NCBI RefSeq assembly: GCF_024129355.1
Contig: NZ_JAMXXP010000007.1
Location: 1 to 64,000, forward strand
Length of the DNA: 64,000 nt
Source: Acinetobacter lwoffii
GTDB lineage: Bacteria; Pseudomonadota; Gammaproteobacteria; Pseudomonadales; Moraxellaceae
Direction: 5' to 3'
Below are positions 16,552 to 27,198 of the stretch, one piece after another. A program made the translations under genes and the position numbers. Each line of letters starts with the position of its first letter. The first letter of the stretch is position 1. The notes under the pieces were generated by a model. The model did not search any database. It saw nothing but the letters and a program-made list of their open reading frames with translations, and was not told the DNA's origin.

Positions 16552-17388
16552 TTAACCGATTCGACGTTTTAAACCGGTCATTTGCAACACACGTGTTGAG
16601 ATTTCTTCAATCGACATTTCAGACACATTCAGGTACTTGATGCCTTCCGAAATATAAATTCCTTCAATCGCACGCAACTCCATCTGACACTGACTAAAGC
16701 TGGCATAACGGCTATTGGCCTTACGCTCAGAACGAATGGCCACAAGGCGTTCCGCATCAATCATCAGGCCAAACAGCTTGTTTTTATGCGGTCGCAGCAC
16801 GGCTGGCAGTCGGTTATCATCCAAATCTTCTTCAGTCAGTGGATAGTTCGCCACGCGAATACCGAACTGCAAAGACAGATAAATAGAGGTCGGGGTTTTA
16901 CCTGAACGCGATACACCAATCAGGATCAGGTCAGCTTTATCATAATGACGGGTACGTGCGCCGTCGTCGTTATCTAAAGCAAAATGAACAGCATCAATAC
17001 GGGCCTTATAAGACTCAGAGTCGGTCACCGCGTGGGTCTGCCCGACTAAAGTTGTAGGAATCGTGCCTAATTCATCAGCCAACTTACTAATAAGCCCTTC
17101 AAATACATCAAGATTTACTGCATTTGCGGTATTAATAATGTCGCGCACATAGGGATCAACCAGGGTATCAAATACCAGCGGTTTTTCACCGTCGATTTGA
17201 GCTCTTGCATTGATCTCTGCCACCACGTTTGTGGCCGCTTCTTCGGAACTAATGTAAGGGATAATATGAATGTCAAATTTCACATGCGGAAACTGCGCTA
17301 ACAGCGAGTGTCCAAGGGTTTCAGCGGTGATGGCGGTACCATCTGAAATAAAGAAAACACTACGCTGAATTTGTTTACCTTCCGACAT
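16552..17388 (-). CDS. ppsR: PEP synthase regulatory protein (bifunctional kinase/pyrophosphorylase)
   Basis: DUF299-family enzyme that inactivates PEP synthase by ADP-dependent phosphorylation of a threonine beside the catalytic histidine and reactivates it by Pi-dependent dephosphorylation. The 278 residues include the N-terminal FFISDGTAITAETLGHSLL, THAVTD, and the P-loop-like GVSRSGKTPTSIYLS near residues 157-171. It is divergently paired with its target ppsA, the usual arrangement. Confidence 0.93.
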   Translation of the reverse strand: MSEGKQIQRSVFFISDGTAITAETLGHSLLAQFPHVKFDIHIIPYISSEEAATNVVAEINARAQIDGEKPLVFDTLVDPYVRDIINTANAVNLDVFEGLISKLADELGTIPTTLVGQTHAVTDSESYKARIDAVHFALDNDDGARTRHYDKADLILIGVSRSGKTPTSIYLSLQFGIRVANYPLTEEDLDDNRLPAVLRPHKNKLFGLMIDAERLVAIRSERKANSRYASFSQCQMELRAIEGIYISEGIKYLNVSEMSIEEISTRVLQMTGLKRRIG

Positions 17389-17487
17389 TAAAATTCTCCT
17401 CCAACATTTGTCTTAGTGCTATATAATCTTTATAGTAAACCGATCTTACATGACTGTCGCTTAGTAAAATCAAAAACCTAGATGATT

Positions 17488-17496
17488 TGCTATACT
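17488..17496 (+). promoter_or_regulatory. Extended -10 element of ppsA
   Basis: TGCTATACT matches an extended -10 (TGnTATAAT), 47 bases before the ppsA start codon. No convincing -35 is spaced 17 bases upstream, which is common for extended -10 promoters. Confidence 0.5.
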
Positions 17497-17542
17497 CTCA
17501 TGCCGAGATAGTGATTAATACTGCAAAAGTGGAGTAACAACT

Positions 17543-19921
17543 TTGGAAGCGCGCGTAATTGGTCTGGAAAAATTAGGGAAGCACGACGTTGAGCTGGTCG
17601 GTGGGAAAAACTCATCACTAGGCGAAATGATCAGCCACTTATCAAATGCTGGTGTATCTGTGCCAGGTGGTTTCGCAACGACTGCCGATGCCTACCGTGA
17701 ATTTCTCGAGCAAAGTGGCCTAAACGCTAAAATCAATGCAGAGCTTGCTGCACTCAATGTTGATGATGTAAATGCACTTGCTGAAACTGGCGCAAAAATT
17801 CGTCAATGGATTGTGGATACTCCACTTACGCCTGCATTAGAACAAGAAGTTCGTACAGCATTTGCAGAACTTTCTAACGGCAATCCTGACATCGCGGTTG
17901 CCGTTCGTTCTTCTGCAACTGCAGAAGATTTGCCGGATGCTTCTTTTGCCGGCCAGCAAGAAACTTTCCTGAACATTCGTGGTATCGATAACGTTCTGAT
18001 CGCGATCAAAGAAGTATTTGCATCTTTGTACAACGACCGCGCAATCTCTTACCGTGTACACCAAAACTTTGCCCATGATGTAGTTGCCCTGTCCGCTGGT
18101 GTACAACGCATGGTTCGTTCAGAAACTGGTGCTGCCGGTGTAATGTTTACGCTAGATACTGAATCAGGCTTCCGTGATGCAGTATTCATTACCGCATCTT
18201 ATGGTTTGGGTGAAATGGTTGTTCAAGGTGCCGTCAACCCTGATGAATTCTATATTTCTAAACCGCTTTTAAATGCAGGCCGACACGCGATCCTTCGTCG
18301 CAACCTGGGTTCTAAGCACCAGAAAATGATTTATGGTGAAGAAGCATCTGCAGGTAAATCTGTCGTTGTCGTGGATGTGGAAAAAGCTGAACGCCAACAG
18401 TTCGCTTTAAACGACCAGGAATTACAAGAACTTGCTAAACAAGCGCTGATCATTGAAAACCACTACGGTGCACCAATGGACATCGAGTGGGCAAAAGATG
18501 GCGATGATGGCAAGATTTACATCGTTCAGGCGCGTCCTGAAACTGTAAAAAGCCGTGAAAATGTCGGCACCATGGAACGCTACCTTTTGAAACAAAAAGG
18601 TACTGTGGTATGTGAAGGTCGTTCAATCGGTCAACGCATCGGTTCTGGTAAAGTCCGCATTGTGACGTCGATTAAAGAAATGGACAAAGTGCAAGACGGT
18701 GATGTTCTTGTATCTGACATGACTGACCCGGATTGGGAACCAGTCATGAAACGTGCAGCTGCGATTGTAACAAACCGTGGTGGTCGTACTTGTCACGCAG
18801 CAATTATTGCACGTGAGCTTGGTGTTCCTGCAATCGTGGGTTGTGGTAATGCAACTGAAGTCCTTGTAGACGGTCAGGAAGTGACTGTGTCTTGTGCTGA
18901 AGGTGATACTGGCTTTATCTATGAAGGCGCACTAGATTTTGAAATTCAAAAGAATTCAATTGAGTCTATGCCTGCTCTTCCATTTAAAGTAATGATGAAC
19001 GTGGGTAACCCTGACCGTGCATTTGACTTTGCTCAAATTCCAAACGCAGGTATTGGTCTGGCGCGTCTTGAATTCATTATTAACCGTATGATTGGTGTTC
19101 ACCCGAAAGCATTGATCAATATTGACAGCCTTCCACGTGAAACACGTGCAGCAGTCATGGCACGTACTGCAGGTTATGCATCTCCAATCGAATTCTATGT
19201 AGAGAAACTGGTTGAAGGTATCTCGACACTTGCTGCTGCATTTGCAGACAAGCCAGTCATTGTTCGTATGTCAGACTTTAAGTCTAACGAATATGCAAAC
19301 TTGATCGGTGGTAAGTTATACGAGCCAGAAGAAGAAAACCCAATGTTAGGTTTCCGTGGTGCAAGTCGCTACGTTTCTGATAACTTCCGTGATTGTTTCG
19401 AACTTGAATGTCGTGCATTGAAAAAGGCACGTGATGAAATGGGTTTAACCAATATCCAGATCATGATTCCATTTGTTCGTACTGTTGCTGAAGCGAAACG
19501 TGTGATTGAACTTCTTGCATTAAATGGCCTTAAGCGCGGTGAAAACGGCCTTAAAGTGATCATGATGTGTGAACTTCCAACCAATGCTTTATTGGCAGAT
19601 CAGTTCCTTGAACATTTCGATGGTTTCTCTATTGGGTCAAACGACTTGACACAATTAACGCTTGGTCTTGACCGTGACTCTGGTATTGTCTCTCACCTAT
19701 TTGATGAGCGCGATCCTGCGGTTAAAGCGTTGCTTTCTCTTGCAATTCAAGCATGTCGTAAAGCTGGCAAATATGTAGGTATTTGTGGTCAAGGTCCTTC
19801 TGATCACCCAGATCTTGCACAATGGTTAATGGAACAAGGTATCGACTCTGTATCTTTAAACCCAGACTCGGTACTTGAAACTTGGTTCTTCTTGGCTGAA
19901 GAAAAAGTGCAAAAAGCATAA
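17543..19921 (+). CDS. ppsA: Phosphoenolpyruvate synthase
   Basis: Converts pyruvate + ATP + water to PEP + AMP + Pi, the entry to gluconeogenesis from pyruvate or lactate. The 792-residue protein has three domains: N-terminal ATP-grasp-like nucleotide-binding domain ([20 protein letters not shown]), the swivelling phosphohistidine domain (GGRTCHAAI, His418, with the adjacent Thr regulated by PpsR) and the C-terminal PEP-binding barrel ([15 protein letters not shown], and Cys near 749 in GICGQG). The start is TTG, preceded by GGAG at 17531-17534. Terminator follows closely. Confidence 0.96.
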   Translation: MEARVIGLEKLGKHDVELVGGKNSSLGEMISHLSNAGVSVPGGFATTADAYREFLEQSGLNAKINAELAALNVDDVNALAETGAKIRQWIVDTPLTPALEQEVRTAFAELSNGNPDIAVAVRSSATAEDLPDASFAGQQETFLNIRGIDNVLIAIKEVFASLYNDRAISYRVHQNFAHDVVALSAGVQRMVRSETGAAGVMFTLDTESGFRDAVFITASYGLGEMVVQGAVNPDEFYISKPLLNAGRHAILRRNLGSKHQKMIYGEEASAGKSVVVVDVEKAERQQFALNDQELQELAKQALIIENHYGAPMDIEWAKDGDDGKIYIVQARPETVKSRENVGTMERYLLKQKGTVVCEGRSIGQRIGSGKVRIVTSIKEMDKVQDGDVLVSDMTDPDWEPVMKRAAAIVTNRGGRTCHAAIIARELGVPAIVGCGNATEVLVDGQEVTVSCAEGDTGFIYEGALDFEIQKNSIESMPALPFKVMMNVGNPDRAFDFAQIPNAGIGLARLEFIINRMIGVHPKALINIDSLPRETRAAVMARTAGYASPIEFYVEKLVEGISTLAAAFADKPVIVRMSDFKSNEYANLIGGKLYEPEEENPMLGFRGASRYVSDNFRDCFELECRALKKARDEMGLTNIQIMIPFVRTVAEAKRVIELLALNGLKRGENGLKVIMMCELPTNALLADQFLEHFDGFSIGSNDLTQLTLGLDRDSGIVSHLFDERDPAVKALLSLAIQACRKAGKYVGICGQGPSDHPDLAQWLMEQGIDSVSLNPDSVLETWFFLAEEKVQKA

Positions 19922-19933
19922 GCAATTTTGAAT

Positions 19934-19962
19934 AAAAAAGACCCTTTGATAGGGTCTTTTTT
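19934..19962 (+). terminator. Terminator of ppsA
   Basis: 12-bp stem AAAAAAGACCCT/AGGGTCTTTTTT with a 5-base loop, 13 bases after the stop. Confidence 0.92.
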
Positions 19963-20128
19963 ATGAGACAGCTATTATGATTTATTGTTTGAAAATTAAT
20001 AAATAAAGTCCCAATCTAAAGCTAAACCATTGAATTTATAAAAATAATTAAAAAAAGCTTATCAACACATGAAAACTGTAATGACAAACAAATACCAACA
20101 GTAAAGTCATATCAAAATGGCAATAATA

Positions 20129-20221
20129 ATGAATAACCATTGGATGTTCGGGAAGATATTTTTAAGAATGGTGATCCTTGCAATTTTGTATGGGCGCATT
20201 TTTAATAAGAAATATGATTGA
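20129..20221 (+). CDS. Possible 30-residue membrane peptide
   Basis: Within the roughly 375-base spacer between ppsA and the GYF-RDD gene, ATG 20129 opens a frame that reads MNNHWMFGKIFLRMVILAIL and ends GRIFNKKYD: a hydrophobic helix with basic flanks. There is no clear RBS and no family match I know. The rest of the spacer is AT-rich without further structure. Listed as a candidate only. Confidence 0.25.
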   Translation: MNNHWMFGKIFLRMVILAILYGRIFNKKYD

Positions 20222-20339
20222 AAATCCTTAATTAATCTATATCTTACGATGAGAGGATGTTTGTTTTCAAAACAGAATTCAATACAATCTTGTTCAAAGC
20301 TATTATCAGTTCACATTTATATATTGAGATTCAGTCTAT

Positions 20340-21137
20340 ATGCAGATTTACTTGGCACGAAACAATCAACAAGCTGGTCCATATACGCTCGAGCAATTGA
20401 ATCAGATGCTGGCGAATCAACAAGTCATGCTGACTGACCTGGCATGGCATCAAGGCATGACCGAGTGGAAAGCCTTAGGTGAACTTACCCAAGGAAAATC
20501 GGTATATCAACCCGAAGGTTATGTCGCTCCAGCAGTCACACCTGAAACGCCGGTATTCCAGAATAGCCAACCAACGACTTCGGCCTACTCACAGCCTCAT
20601 ACTCAAACAGCAACTCAAAAAAATGAACTTGCCAGTATTCCAAGCCGTATCCTGGCCAAAATTGTAGACGTATTACTGTGGCTACCAGCAACCTTCATTT
20701 TGACTGCTTTTTTTACGCCTGAACAGGAAACCCGGTTTGCTCAACTGAATGAAGAATTCATGAATGTTGTGCTGAGTAGCGATGCAGATCCTGCAATGGC
20801 TCAGCAATTACAGACTCAAATGTTTGAGATGTTTTCTCAGCAGGCGTGGCTTGCCACAGCGGTCTATTTGATTATCATGCTGGCCATTCAAGCCTTTCTG
20901 ATTGCCAAATCAGGCCAAAGTATTGGTAAAAAGCTGACAAAAATCAAAATTGTAGATGCAGAATCAGGTGAAAAGCCCAGCCTGTTGCGCGCTTTTACTA
21001 TTCGTAGCGTATTCTTCATATTTTTAAATATTGTATTTATGCCACTGAGTTTAATTATTGACTGGGCCTTCGGATTGGGCAAAAAACGTCAAACCTTGCA
21101 CGATAAACTAGCAAAAACGAAAGTTGTGAAACAATAG
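20340..21137 (+). CDS. GYF-domain plus RDD-domain membrane protein
   Basis: 265 residues in two parts. Residues 1-55 are a GYF_2-type domain (GPYTLEQLNQML, TDLAWHQGMTEWKAL), a module that binds proline-rich or other peptide ligands. A Pro/Gln/Thr-rich linker (about 60-100) leads to an RDD transmembrane domain (IPSRILAKIVDVLLW with the Arg and Asp of the family name, IGKKLTKIKIVD, and a final helix pair). RDD proteins are implicated in ion/proton exchange or as membrane anchors; the role here is unknown. Monocistronic. Confidence 0.85.
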   Translation: MQIYLARNNQQAGPYTLEQLNQMLANQQVMLTDLAWHQGMTEWKALGELTQGKSVYQPEGYVAPAVTPETPVFQNSQPTTSAYSQPHTQTATQKNELASIPSRILAKIVDVLLWLPATFILTAFFTPEQETRFAQLNEEFMNVVLSSDADPAMAQQLQTQMFEMFSQQAWLATAVYLIIMLAIQAFLIAKSGQSIGKKLTKIKIVDAESGEKPSLLRAFTIRSVFFIFLNIVFMPLSLIIDWAFGLGKKRQTLHDKLAKTKVVKQ

Positions 21138-21151
21138 CGCAGGAATACACA

Positions 21152-21178
21152 AAATGGGATGAATATCATCCCATTTTG
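21152..21178 (+). terminator. Terminator of the GYF-RDD gene
   Basis: Perfect 12-bp stem AAAATGGGATGA/TCATCCCATTTT with a 3-base loop, 14 bases after the stop. The remaining spacer to 21435 is the cyo promoter region, in which I see no unambiguous -35/-10. Confidence 0.8.
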
Positions 21179-21435
21179 ATTACAGAACTTTGAAATTGAA
21201 ATAAAATTCCCATAAATCCTCCCCAATCCAGACCAGCAAAATCGGTTTTTATTACAGGCATTTAAAGCGCCCTAGATATAGCTTAGTTCGTGAATCTCAG
21301 GCATAATGCCCTACAACGTAGCGGTGTATTGTGATTAATAGGATGTTTTGTAAAATTCAGCCTTTTTTGTCATATGCACTTTAATCGCTATCCCATATTA
21401 AATTAGGGAATGGGACTCTTCACCGAGGTTGTAAA

Positions 21436-22530
21436 ATGAGACAAACGATTTTAGCTGTATTGTCTTTATCTGCGATGACTGCACTCTTGACCGGGTGTGG
21501 TGGTGATATGGTACTTCTGAACTCTAAAGGTCCAGTTGCAGCAGGTCAAAGTAACCTGATGATGACTGCGATTTACTTAATGCTTTTGGTGGTTATTCCA
21601 TCAATCATCATGGCATTATGGTTCGGTTGGAAATATCGTGCATCGAATAAAGACGCAGACTATAAACCTACATGGACACACTCTACTGCGATTGAAATTG
21701 TAGTATGGGGTATCCCTGTCATTATTATTGGTATTTTAGCTTGGTTAACTTGGTGGGGCTCCCACAAGTATGACCCATACCGTCCAATTGAAGCAGATAA
21801 AGCGCCATTAACTGTTCAAGTTATTGCTGAGCAATTTAAATGGATCTTCATCTATCCTGAGCAAGGCATTGCAACTGTTAACGAATTGCGTTTCCCAGAG
21901 AAAACTCCGGTAAGCCTTCGTTTAACCTCTAACTTCACGATGAACTCGTTCTTCATCCCGGCGTTAAGTGGTCAGATTTATGCAATGGCAGGTATGCAAA
22001 CTCACCTCAACCTATTAGCTGATGAAACTAGCCCAGCTGAAGGCTACCGTGGTTTCTCTTCAAACTATTCAGGTTACGGCTTCTCACAAATGCGCTTCCG
22101 TGCACATTCTGTGACTGATGCCCAGTTTGCCGAATGGGTTTCTGCTATTCAGGCAGGAAACGGTACTTCAGTTAACCCTAATGCAGTACAAAAAACTGTT
22201 CTAGACCAAGCTGAATTTGCAAGCTTACGTGACGGTAACCGCGGTGTTCACCAGATCGAAGCGATTATTGCAAGAGCTAAGACTCCTGAAGAGAAGGCTG
22301 CTGCTGAAGCAATGAAGCCTTACCCTACTAAGCCACATCCTGTGACTTACTACTCTTCTGTAGAGCAAGGTTTGTTTGAATCTGTGATTCACAAGTATAT
22401 GAGTAACTACCACGGTGCTGACCATTCAGCTCCTGTAGAAGCTGCAGCGACTGATGCTGTTGCTCATGAAGCGTCTGCTTCTGAAGCTCATGTAGCTGGT
22501 GAACATGCGACTGCTTCTCAAGGAGAATAA
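21436..22530 (+). CDS. cyoA: Cytochrome bo3 ubiquinol oxidase subunit II
   Basis: 364-residue lipoprotein subunit of the proton-pumping quinol oxidase. A lipobox (LLTGC) ends the signal peptide; two transmembrane helices follow (TAIYLMLLVVIPSIIMALWF and IVVWGIPVIIIGILAWLTWW) and then a periplasmic cupredoxin domain that lacks the CuA ligands, as expected for a quinol rather than cytochrome c oxidase. The Ala/Glu/His-rich C-terminal tail (after about residue 320) is longer than in E. coli. First gene of cyoABCDE, 3 bases before cyoB. Confidence 0.95.
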   Translation: MRQTILAVLSLSAMTALLTGCGGDMVLLNSKGPVAAGQSNLMMTAIYLMLLVVIPSIIMALWFGWKYRASNKDADYKPTWTHSTAIEIVVWGIPVIIIGILAWLTWWGSHKYDPYRPIEADKAPLTVQVIAEQFKWIFIYPEQGIATVNELRFPEKTPVSLRLTSNFTMNSFFIPALSGQIYAMAGMQTHLNLLADETSPAEGYRGFSSNYSGYGFSQMRFRAHSVTDAQFAEWVSAIQAGNGTSVNPNAVQKTVLDQAEFASLRDGNRGVHQIEAIIARAKTPEEKAAAEAMKPYPTKPHPVTYYSSVEQGLFESVIHKYMSNYHGADHSAPVEAAATDAVAHEASASEAHVAGEHATASQGE

Positions 22531-22533
22531 GAC

Positions 22534-24522
22534 ATGAGCTTCTTAGGTAAGTTAGGTCCGGATGCAATTCCTTACGATCCAATCGTATTGGCAACTGTTG
22601 CAATGATGATCTTGGGTGGTATCGCAGTTGTTGCCGGTATTACCTACTTCAAAAAATGGGGCTACCTGTGGAACGAATGGTTCACATCTGTAGACCATAA
22701 AAAAATTGGTATCATGTACCTGTTCGTATCGATCATCATGCTGGTGCGTGGTTTCGCCGATGCGATCATGATGCGTCTTCAGCAGTTCCTTGCAAAAGGT
22801 GGCGGCGAAGGTTATTTACACCCTGAGCATTACGATCAGATCTTTACCGCGCATGGCGTGATCATGATCTTCTTCGTGGCAATGGGTCTTGTTGTTGGTT
22901 TGATGAACATCTCTGTACCGCTTCAAATCGGTGCACGTGACGTTGCATTTCCATTATTAAACTCACTCAGCTTCTGGTTATTCGCCGGTGCTGCGGGTCT
23001 AATGATGGTGTCACTCGCGTTAGGTGAGTTCGCTGCAACAGGCTGGATGGCATACCCTCCACTGTCTGGCATTGAATACTCTCCAGGCGTAGGTATGGAC
23101 TACTATATCTGGGCACTGCAAATTTCAGGTCTGGGTACGCTATTAACGGGTGTTAACTTCTTCGTTACCATCATCAAAATGCGTGCGCCTGGCATGAAAC
23201 TTATGGAAATGCCAATCTTTACCTGGACATCTTTATGTACAGCAGTATTGATTATTGCGGCTTTCCCAGTGTTGACTGCAACAATTGCAATGTTAACGCT
23301 TGACCGTTACTTCGGTTTCCACTTCTTTACTAACGACTTGGGTGGTAGCCCGATGTTGTACGTGAACTTGATTTGGACTTGGGGTCACCCGGAAGTATAT
23401 ATCTTGGTATTACCAGCATTTGGTATTTACTCAGAAGTTGTTGCGACTTTCTCGCGCAAAGCATTGTTCGGTTACAAATCAATGGTGTATGCAACAGTAG
23501 CAATCACAGTATTGTCATTCGTTGTATGGGTTCACCACTTCTTTACCATGGGTGCAGGTGCCAACGTTAACGCGTTCTTCGGTATCATGACCATGATTAT
23601 TGCGATTCCGACTGGTGTGAAAATCTTCTCTTGGTTATTCACCATGTACAAGGGTCGTATTGTTTACACTACTCCAATGCTGTGGACACTAGGCTTCCTG
23701 GTAACTTTCGGTATCGGTGGTTTAACAGGTGTATTGATGGCGGTTCCACCAGCGGACTTCCTGGTACATAACTCTTTATTCCTGATTGCTCACTTCCATA
23801 ACGTAATTATTGGTGGTGTAGTATTTGCGATGTTCGCAGGTATCATCTTCTACTGGCCGAAAATGTTCGGTTGGAGACTGAATGAGACTTGGGGTAAAGC
23901 AGCGTTCTGGTTCTGGTTCTTCGGTTTCTACTTTGCGTTCATGCCACTTTATATCCTTGGTTTCATGGGTATGACACGTCGTTTGAATACATTTGACAAC
24001 CCAGAATGGGACCCGTATGTAAATATCGCGATGTTCGGTGCAGTTCTGATTGCGCTTGGTATCGTATGTTTCGTTCTGCAAATCGTGGTTGGTTTCTTAC
24101 AACGTGACCAACGTCTGGATTTGACTGGCGATCCATGGGATGGTCGTACCCTTGAATGGGCGACATCTTCTCCTGCTCCGTTCTATAACTTTGCTCATCT
24201 TCCAAAGATCAATGGTATTGATACTTTCTGGATCGAGAAAGAAAATGGTGTTGCGTATGCAAAACCAACGAAGTACGAAGATATCCACATGCCGACTAAC
24301 CGTGCTGCCGGTTTCGTTATCGCGATGTTCATCACTGTTATGGGCTTCGGTTTAATCTGGCACATCTGGTGGTTAGTAGTTGTTACGTTCATTGCTTCTA
24401 TCATTAGCTTCATCGTGTCTTCTTTCACCAAGAAAGTGGATTACTATGTTCCAGCTGCTGAAGTTGAACGTATTGAAAACGAACGCTATGCGATTCTTGA
24501 AAAACACTTGAAGAAGGACTAA
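22534..24522 (+). CDS. cyoB: Cytochrome bo3 ubiquinol oxidase subunit I
   Basis: 662-residue catalytic subunit holding low-spin heme b and the heme o3-CuB centre. Seen: [11 protein letters not shown] (low-spin heme His), [16 protein letters not shown] (CuB His cross-linked to Tyr; the adjacent acidic residue lies on the proton path), WVHHFFTMG (two CuB histidines) and [12 protein letters not shown] (the other heme ligands). Fifteen or so hydrophobic helices fit the family. All metal ligands are present. Confidence 0.97.
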   Translation: MSFLGKLGPDAIPYDPIVLATVAMMILGGIAVVAGITYFKKWGYLWNEWFTSVDHKKIGIMYLFVSIIMLVRGFADAIMMRLQQFLAKGGGEGYLHPEHYDQIFTAHGVIMIFFVAMGLVVGLMNISVPLQIGARDVAFPLLNSLSFWLFAGAAGLMMVSLALGEFAATGWMAYPPLSGIEYSPGVGMDYYIWALQISGLGTLLTGVNFFVTIIKMRAPGMKLMEMPIFTWTSLCTAVLIIAAFPVLTATIAMLTLDRYFGFHFFTNDLGGSPMLYVNLIWTWGHPEVYILVLPAFGIYSEVVATFSRKALFGYKSMVYATVAITVLSFVVWVHHFFTMGAGANVNAFFGIMTMIIAIPTGVKIFSWLFTMYKGRIVYTTPMLWTLGFLVTFGIGGLTGVLMAVPPADFLVHNSLFLIAHFHNVIIGGVVFAMFAGIIFYWPKMFGWRLNETWGKAAFWFWFFGFYFAFMPLYILGFMGMTRRLNTFDNPEWDPYVNIAMFGAVLIALGIVCFVLQIVVGFLQRDQRLDLTGDPWDGRTLEWATSSPAPFYNFAHLPKINGIDTFWIEKENGVAYAKPTKYEDIHMPTNRAAGFVIAMFITVMGFGLIWHIWWLVVVTFIASIISFIVSSFTKKVDYYVPAAEVERIENERYAILEKHLKKD

Positions 24523-24526
24523 GACA

Positions 24527-25147
24527 ATGGCTGAAGTACTTCATCACGATAACCACGGACACGATGAGCATCATCATCACGATGATACTGACATCACCGT
24601 CTTTGGTTTCTGGACTTACTTGATGAGTGACCTTGTCCTGTTCGGTACACTCTTCATTGCGTTCGCTGTTTTGAGTAGCCACATTCCTGTGGGTACTCCA
24701 AGTGCGAGAGACCTGTTTGGCGACTCTTTAGGTTTCGTTCTTACTGAAACCTTCGCCCTCTTGATCTCTTCTGTAACCTTTGGTTTTGCGGTTCTTGCTG
24801 CATACAAAAAAGACGTTGCAAAAGTACTGACTTGGTTAGCGATTACTTGGGTATTCGGTGCTATCTTCATCGGCATGGAACTATATGAGTTCAATCACTT
24901 AGTTCATGCTGGTCACGGTCCAAGCACAAGTGCGTTCTTATCTGCGTTCTTTACTTTGGTAGGTACGCACGGTATTCACGTAACTTCTGGTCTGGTCTGG
25001 ATGATCGTGCTTATGGTTCAAATCAAGAAATATGGTTTGACTCTTGCAAACACGCGTCGTCTAGCTTGCCTAAGCTTGTTCTGGCACTTCCTTGACATCG
25101 TTTGGATCTGTGTATTCAGCGTAGTTTACTTGATGGGAGTTCTGTAA
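24527..25147 (+). CDS. cyoC: Cytochrome bo3 ubiquinol oxidase subunit III
   Basis: 206-residue membrane subunit with five helices, including [16 protein letters not shown], the family's [20 protein letters not shown] loop and [14 protein letters not shown]. The N-terminus is a His/Asp cluster ([18 protein letters not shown]) that could bind metal ions on the cytoplasmic side. Its TAA overlaps the cyoD start as TAATG. Confidence 0.95.
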   Translation: MAEVLHHDNHGHDEHHHHDDTDITVFGFWTYLMSDLVLFGTLFIAFAVLSSHIPVGTPSARDLFGDSLGFVLTETFALLISSVTFGFAVLAAYKKDVAKVLTWLAITWVFGAIFIGMELYEFNHLVHAGHGPSTSAFLSAFFTLVGTHGIHVTSGLVWMIVLMVQIKKYGLTLANTRRLACLSLFWHFLDIVWICVFSVVYLMGVL

Positions 25148-25473
25148 TGAGTCACGATCATAACGCTGCTGGCGAATCACACGGTAACGTTAAGCAATAT
25201 ACCGTTGGCTTCATCCTTTCTGTCATCCTTACCGTAATTCCATTCGGTATGGTGATGGCAGGCGGTTTTGGCCGTGGTATCTTGATTACTGTCATCGCGA
25301 TTACTGCGGTTGCTCAGATTCTTGTGCAGTTAATTTACTTCCTGCATATGAACTCTTCTTCAGAGCAACGCTGGAACGTGATTGCATTCGTGTATACCAT
25401 CTTAACTATCGCTATTCTTTTAGTGGGTTCTGTATGGATCATGAATTACCTACACTACAACATGATGATCTAA
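25147..25473 (+). CDS. cyoD: Cytochrome bo3 ubiquinol oxidase subunit IV
   Basis: 108-residue three-helix subunit that helps assemble the CuB site. It begins [18 protein letters not shown], again His-rich, then shows TVGFILSVILTVIPFGMV and the QLIYFLHMNSSSEQRWN loop. ATG 25147 overlaps the cyoC stop; a longer frame starting inside cyoC is rejected. Confidence 0.95.
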   Translation: MSHDHNAAGESHGNVKQYTVGFILSVILTVIPFGMVMAGGFGRGILITVIAITAVAQILVQLIYFLHMNSSSEQRWNVIAFVYTILTIAILLVGSVWIMNYLHYNMMI

Positions 25474-25483
25474 ACTGGTCGTC

Positions 25484-26362
25484 ATGCTGAAAAAGTATTT
25501 ATTCCTGACTAAGCCAGGAATTCTCTTCGGTAACTTTGTTACCACTTTGGGTGGCTACTTCGTAGCCACCCAAGGTTCTGTAGATTTCCTTCTCCTGCTT
25601 ATTACCCTTCTCGGTACTACGCTTGTCGTAGCATCAGGATGTGTGGTCAACAACGTGATTGACCAGGACATCGACCAAAAAATGCAGCGCACTCAAAACC
25701 GTGCACTGGTCACCAAAACCATTTCCGAACCTGTTGCCCTGGCCTTTGCTCTGGTATTAGGCATCGTTGGTTTTAGTCTTTTATGGTTCTGGGTAAATGC
25801 GTACGCTTTCTTATTCGCGGTGATTGGTTTTGTCGTATATGTTGGTTTTTACAGCCTATGGACAAAACGAACCACAATTCATCAAACTGTTGTAGGCAGT
25901 ATTTCTGGTGCAGCTCCGCCTGTCATTGGTTATACCGCAGTAGCCAATCAATTTGACCTCGGTGCGTTACTGATCTTTTTAGGTTATGCGCTATGGCAAA
26001 TGCCTCACTCATGGGCGATTGCGATTTACCGCTTTGATGATTACAAAAATGCAGGCATTCCGATTTTGCCTGTAGCGCGTTCGATTCATCGTACCAAGAT
26101 TGAATCACTGGTTTATGTGGTGTTATTCACACTAACCATGAATGCGTTATTTGTCTTTGGTTATGCCAACTGGTTCTATGCAGTGATTTTAAACTTACTG
26201 TGCATTTACTGGTTGTATATCGGTGTCATTGGCTTTAAAGCTGAAAATGATCAACTTTGGGCAAAGAAATATTTCTTGTTCTCGGTGATCCTGATTACTG
26301 TCATCAGTATTATCTTTAGTTTTACCTCAACTGCACCATCTACACAGATTGTGTTTTTTTAA
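25484..26362 (+). CDS. cyoE: Heme o synthase (protoheme IX farnesyltransferase)
   Basis: Farnesylates heme b to heme o for the oxidase encoded just upstream. The 292-residue UbiA-type prenyltransferase has NNVIDQDIDQKMQRTQNR (first Asp-rich Mg-diphosphate motif), GAAPPVIGY and the second motif around YRFDDYKNAGIP. Nine hydrophobic helices. Its stop codon is embedded in the operon terminator. Confidence 0.96.
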   Translation: MLKKYLFLTKPGILFGNFVTTLGGYFVATQGSVDFLLLLITLLGTTLVVASGCVVNNVIDQDIDQKMQRTQNRALVTKTISEPVALAFALVLGIVGFSLLWFWVNAYAFLFAVIGFVVYVGFYSLWTKRTTIHQTVVGSISGAAPPVIGYTAVANQFDLGALLIFLGYALWQMPHSWAIAIYRFDDYKNAGIPILPVARSIHRTKIESLVYVVLFTLTMNALFVFGYANWFYAVILNLLCIYWLYIGVIGFKAENDQLWAKKYFLFSVILITVISIIFSFTSTAPSTQIVFF

Positions 26363-26390
26363 AAAGATAGAGTTAGTCTCTATCTTTTTT
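26361..26390 (+). terminator. cyo operon terminator
   Basis: 12-bp stem AAAAAGATAGAG/CTCTATCTTTTT, 5-base loop, T run to 26390; it begins inside the cyoE stop codon. Confidence 0.9.
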
Positions 26391-26773
26391 TATTTTGATT
26401 TTTCCTAGCCCCCATTCCAAGTATCTGTAGAGCAGAATCAAAATCTCTGCTTTAGAACCTCCCTCTCTTTTCTTATCTCTGATAAATTTACCGTTTTTTG
26501 GTTTTAGCCTGACATTGATAATGTGTATGCAGATTTTAAGTTAGAGAAAGCCACTTGATATTCTCAATAGTACATTTGCTGAATTTAAGCAGTCGAACCC
26601 TGCTGTTTTAAAGTTAATGTGGTTTTCTATTAAAAGATCTGACTATAGATATAATTTCGCAAAAATGTCTTATTTGGTTGAAATTATCCCTAAAGATCAC
26701 TACAATTCCCCCTTCGCAAACACTGCGACACAACTTTGGTTGTGACTCCTTGCTTCAATTTACTTAAATTGGG
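26391..26773. other. Upstream region of the rpsF operon
   Basis: About 380 bases without a gene. TATAAT at 26650-26655 is a possible -10, without a good -35. Two small hairpins follow: CACAAC/GTTGTG around 26730-26744 and CAATTT-ACTT-AAATTG at 26756-26771. A hairpin at 26588-26604 looks like a tRNA T-arm but is out of register. No small ORF is supported. Confidence 0.45.
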
Positions 26774-26794
26774 GCTGTCCAAACCGTAAGGAGC
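26774..26794 (+). promoter_or_regulatory. Candidate S6:S18 autoregulatory hairpin over the rpsF Shine-Dalgarno
   Basis: GCT(gt)CC at 26774-26780 can pair with GGAGC at 26790-26794, placing the loop AAACCGTAA between the arms and tying up the AGGAG ribosome-binding site. A CCG presented in a loop or bulge is the recognition feature of the known rpsF leader motif bound by the S6-S18 dimer in many bacteria. Only a short stem is visible, so this is a proposal. Confidence 0.35.
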
Positions 26795-26799
26795 TGACA

Positions 26800-27186
26800 A
26801 TGCGTCATTACGAAATCGTACTTTTAGTACACCCTGATCAAAGCGATCAAGTAGTTGGTATGGTAGAACGCTACCTAACTCACATCAAAGAAGCTGAAGG
26901 TCAAATTCACCGTCTTGAAGACTGGGGCCGTCGTCAATTGGCTTACCCAATCAACAAGATCCACAAAGCTCACTACATTCTTATGAATGTTGAGTGTGGT
27001 CAAACTACTCTTGATGAGCTTGAAGAATTGTTCCGTTATAACGACGCAATCATTCGTAGCCTTATCATTCGTCGTGAAAACGCTATCACTGAAGAGTCAC
27101 TATTGGCGAAGAGTGCTGAAGAAAAACGTGCGCGTAAAGCTCAACGTGAAGAAGCACAACACGCTCAAGACTCTGCTGAAGCTTAA
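26800..27186 (+). CDS. rpsF: 30S ribosomal protein S6
   Basis: 128-residue ribosomal protein that dimerises with S18 on the 30S platform. It starts [18 protein letters not shown] and has the [15 protein letters not shown] strand and a variable Ala/Glu/Lys/Arg-rich C-terminal tail, the site of glutamate addition by RimK in some bacteria. First gene of rpsF-rpsR-rplI. Confidence 0.98.
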   Translation: MRHYEIVLLVHPDQSDQVVGMVERYLTHIKEAEGQIHRLEDWGRRQLAYPINKIHKAHYILMNVECGQTTLDELEELFRYNDAIIRSLIIRRENAITEESLLAKSAEEKRARKAQREEAQHAQDSAEA

Positions 27187-27198
27187 GGAGAACATAAC

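Noticed and set aside
26588-26604. AGCAG-loop-CTGCT hairpin on the minus strand with GGTTCGA loop, like a tRNA T-arm
   Set aside because: The TTCGA is out of register for a T-loop and no acceptor, D or anticodon arm is present, so it is not a tRNA or an integration relic I can support.
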